A stretch of DNA of 64,000 bases from an uncultured Pedobacter sp. GTDB taxonomy: Bacteria > Bacteroidota > Bacteroidia > Sphingobacteriales > Sphingobacteriaceae. How positions within the stretch are numbered: position 1 is the first letter of the stretch; the number at the start of each line of letters is the position of its first letter. The notes beneath the pieces were generated by a model that was given only the letters and a program-made list of their open reading frames with translations, was not told the origin of the DNA and did not search any database. Positions 63,131 through 64,000 of the stretch are shown here, piece by piece. The stretch covers positions 112,487 to 176,486 of the forward strand of contig NZ_CAJYOJ010000078.1 of NCBI RefSeq assembly GCF_913776295.1, in the 5' to 3' direction. The position numbers and the translations under genes were made by a program.

Positions 63131-63475
63131 ATGATTACGATCTACCATAATAACAGCTGTACCAAAAGCCGGTCTGCCTTATCAGCGATAGAAAACAGTG
63201 GAAAGGCTTTTAACGTGGTTTATTATCTGGAAACGCCACCCAATAGAACTGAGCTGGAAGAAATAATCAGTAAGATGATAATCAAGCCATTAGAGTTGAT
63301 TCGCAAAGGTGAAAAGGTTTTTATTGAAAATTATAAAGGAAAAAACTTAACTGATGAAGAATGGATTGATGCCCTGGTTGCGCATCCCATTTTAATTGAA
63401 AGACCGATTATTATTTTTGAAAACAAAGCGGTAATCGCAAGGCCAACAGAAAAGATTAAGGAGATATTGGGCTAA
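63131..63475 (+). CDS. arsC: ArsC/Spx-family thioredoxin-fold reductase
   Basis: 114 residues. YHNNSCTKSRSALSAIENSG carries the single catalytic cysteine (NSCTKSR), followed by GEKVFIENYKG and HPILIERPIIIFENKAVIARP, the C-terminal block of ArsC-type arsenate reductases with Arg residues for oxyanion binding. Glutaredoxin- or mycoredoxin-coupled reductase of arsenate is the usual role, but the related YffB-type has none proven. Likely cotranscribed with DUF502. Confidence 0.85.
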   Translation: MITIYHNNSCTKSRSALSAIENSGKAFNVVYYLETPPNRTELEEIISKMIIKPLELIRKGEKVFIENYKGKNLTDEEWIDALVAHPILIERPIIIFENKAVIARPTEKIKEILG

Positions 63476-63484
63476 TCCAATCTT

Positions 63485-63584
63485 CATTTCGAGAGGAGCG
63501 CAGCGCAGTCGATAAATCTAGCTAGGGAGTGCTTTTTTGGGCATAGATCTCGCCATTCCGCTTCACTTCAGTCGAGCTGACGCA
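63485..63584. repeat. Dispersed palindromic repeat, family A
   Basis: Begins CATTTCGAGAGGAGCGCAGC and contains GATAAATCTAGC and CCGCTTCACTTCAGTCGAGC, with the same CATTTCGA...GTCGA words as 5258-5360. Located 3' of the ArsC-family gene. Confidence 0.65.
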
Positions 63585-63666
63585 TCTTTTTATCGCTAAA
63601 AAATGCTTTTTAAAGTAAGCATGCAAAGTGTAAAAATAATCAGGCCAAAAATCAATCTAACTCTTG

Positions 63667-63685
63667 TCGTAGCTTCCCGCTACGA
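63667..63685. repeat. Short perfect hairpin (REP-like)
   Basis: TCGTAGC TTCCC GCTACGA: 7-bp stem, 5-nt loop. The GTAGC/GCTAC type hairpin is reminiscent of REP units, but no REP transposase is in the window. Confidence 0.35.
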
Positions 63686-64000
63686 TATGGAATAGTGCCG
63701 TAATTTAAGTTTGGTACTTTTTAATGTCTTAGCGAGACACTAGGAACAGGTTAGACAAAAAGATTCTTCGCTTTGCTACCATTGACGTTATTTTGTAATT
63801 ATTTGATAGTTAAATACTTATGAAATATACATTTCCATCCAAAAAGGCCTTCGCACTGTGTCTCCGTTCTACTTAGTCGTTCCTTAAAAAGTCATTGAAC
63901 AAAGATTGTATCATATTTTGGTTGTTTGATGAATGTTTTTACGAGCTGAACAAAGCTTAAAAAAAGCGCCCAAAGATGATCTTTCCAGATATTCATGATC

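Larger units (their letters stand above)
63476..64000. other. Intergenic region with two repeats, no gene seen
   Basis: Apart from the repeat at 63485-63584 and the hairpin at 63667-63685, no gene, RNA or mobile element is supported. Confidence 0.4.

Overview
The window looks like a chromosomal segment of a Bacteroidota bacterium of the Sphingobacteriaceae, most like Pedobacter or a near relative. The evidence is a murF-alr fusion gene, a gliding-motility/T9SS C-terminal domain, a permease fused to an M1 peptidase, LytS/LytTR pairs, TAnnTTTG-type promoters with few Shine-Dalgarno sequences, moderate-to-low GC and scattered ~100 bp palindromic repeats. No phage, plasmid or CRISPR locus is visible.

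Layout. 1-7.4 kb (minus): an HME-RND metal efflux system (pump cut by the window edge, adaptor, TolC-like channel) behind an OmpR/histidine-kinase pair. 7.6-8.3 kb: an AlkA-like glycosylase. 8.5-13.6 kb: a sugar-acid locus read as L-fucose uptake and oxidation (fucP, UxaA-family dehydratase, SDR) with a divergent AraC regulator. 13.8-19 kb: small enzymes, membrane proteins and secreted proteins. 19.1-24.8 kb: a tight ter operon (TerC, HAD, phosphoribosyltransferase-like, two TerD, TelA, one unknown gene). 25-36.4 kb: dienelactone hydrolase, APH-type kinase, a LytS/LytTR pair facing an ABC transporter whose permease carries an M1 peptidase, a decayed AHSA1 gene and two secreted proteins. 36.6-49 kb: a regulatory and stress stretch with an ECF sigma factor, four response regulators or kinases, a BLUF photoreceptor, several small highly charged proteins and three gene remnants. 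49-51.2 kb: a lipocalin, DUF2256, SDR-DUF2867 operon of the kind often linked to photolyases. 51.3-53.5 kb: AraC regulator and a divergent flavin monooxygenase.

53.6-59.2 kb is the most unusual part. Four copies or pieces of the same tRNA-Leu(UAA) occur there, two of them intact and each paired with tRNA-Gly(GCC), one degenerate with a UUA anticodon, one reduced to its 3' end plus terminator. Between them lie a broken T9SS-type surface protein and a GH29 alpha-L-fucosidase cassette. This looks like repeated duplication or integration at a tRNA-Leu site. The fucosidase may feed the L-fucose locus 43 kb away.

59.3-63.5 kb is housekeeping: RecX, MurF-Alr, a DUF502 membrane protein and an ArsC-family reductase.

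The best candidates for under-described biology are: the tRNA-Leu accretion zone; the ter operon with its non-canonical HAD and its unknown last gene; the 21-bp-phased direct repeat in front of the ABC/M1 operon, which fits a LytTR site; the fucose locus with an UxaA-family enzyme in the expected fuconate dehydratase position and an SDR lacking the canonical lysine; and the light-associated gene set. All functional calls are from reading the sequence only; no database search was run.
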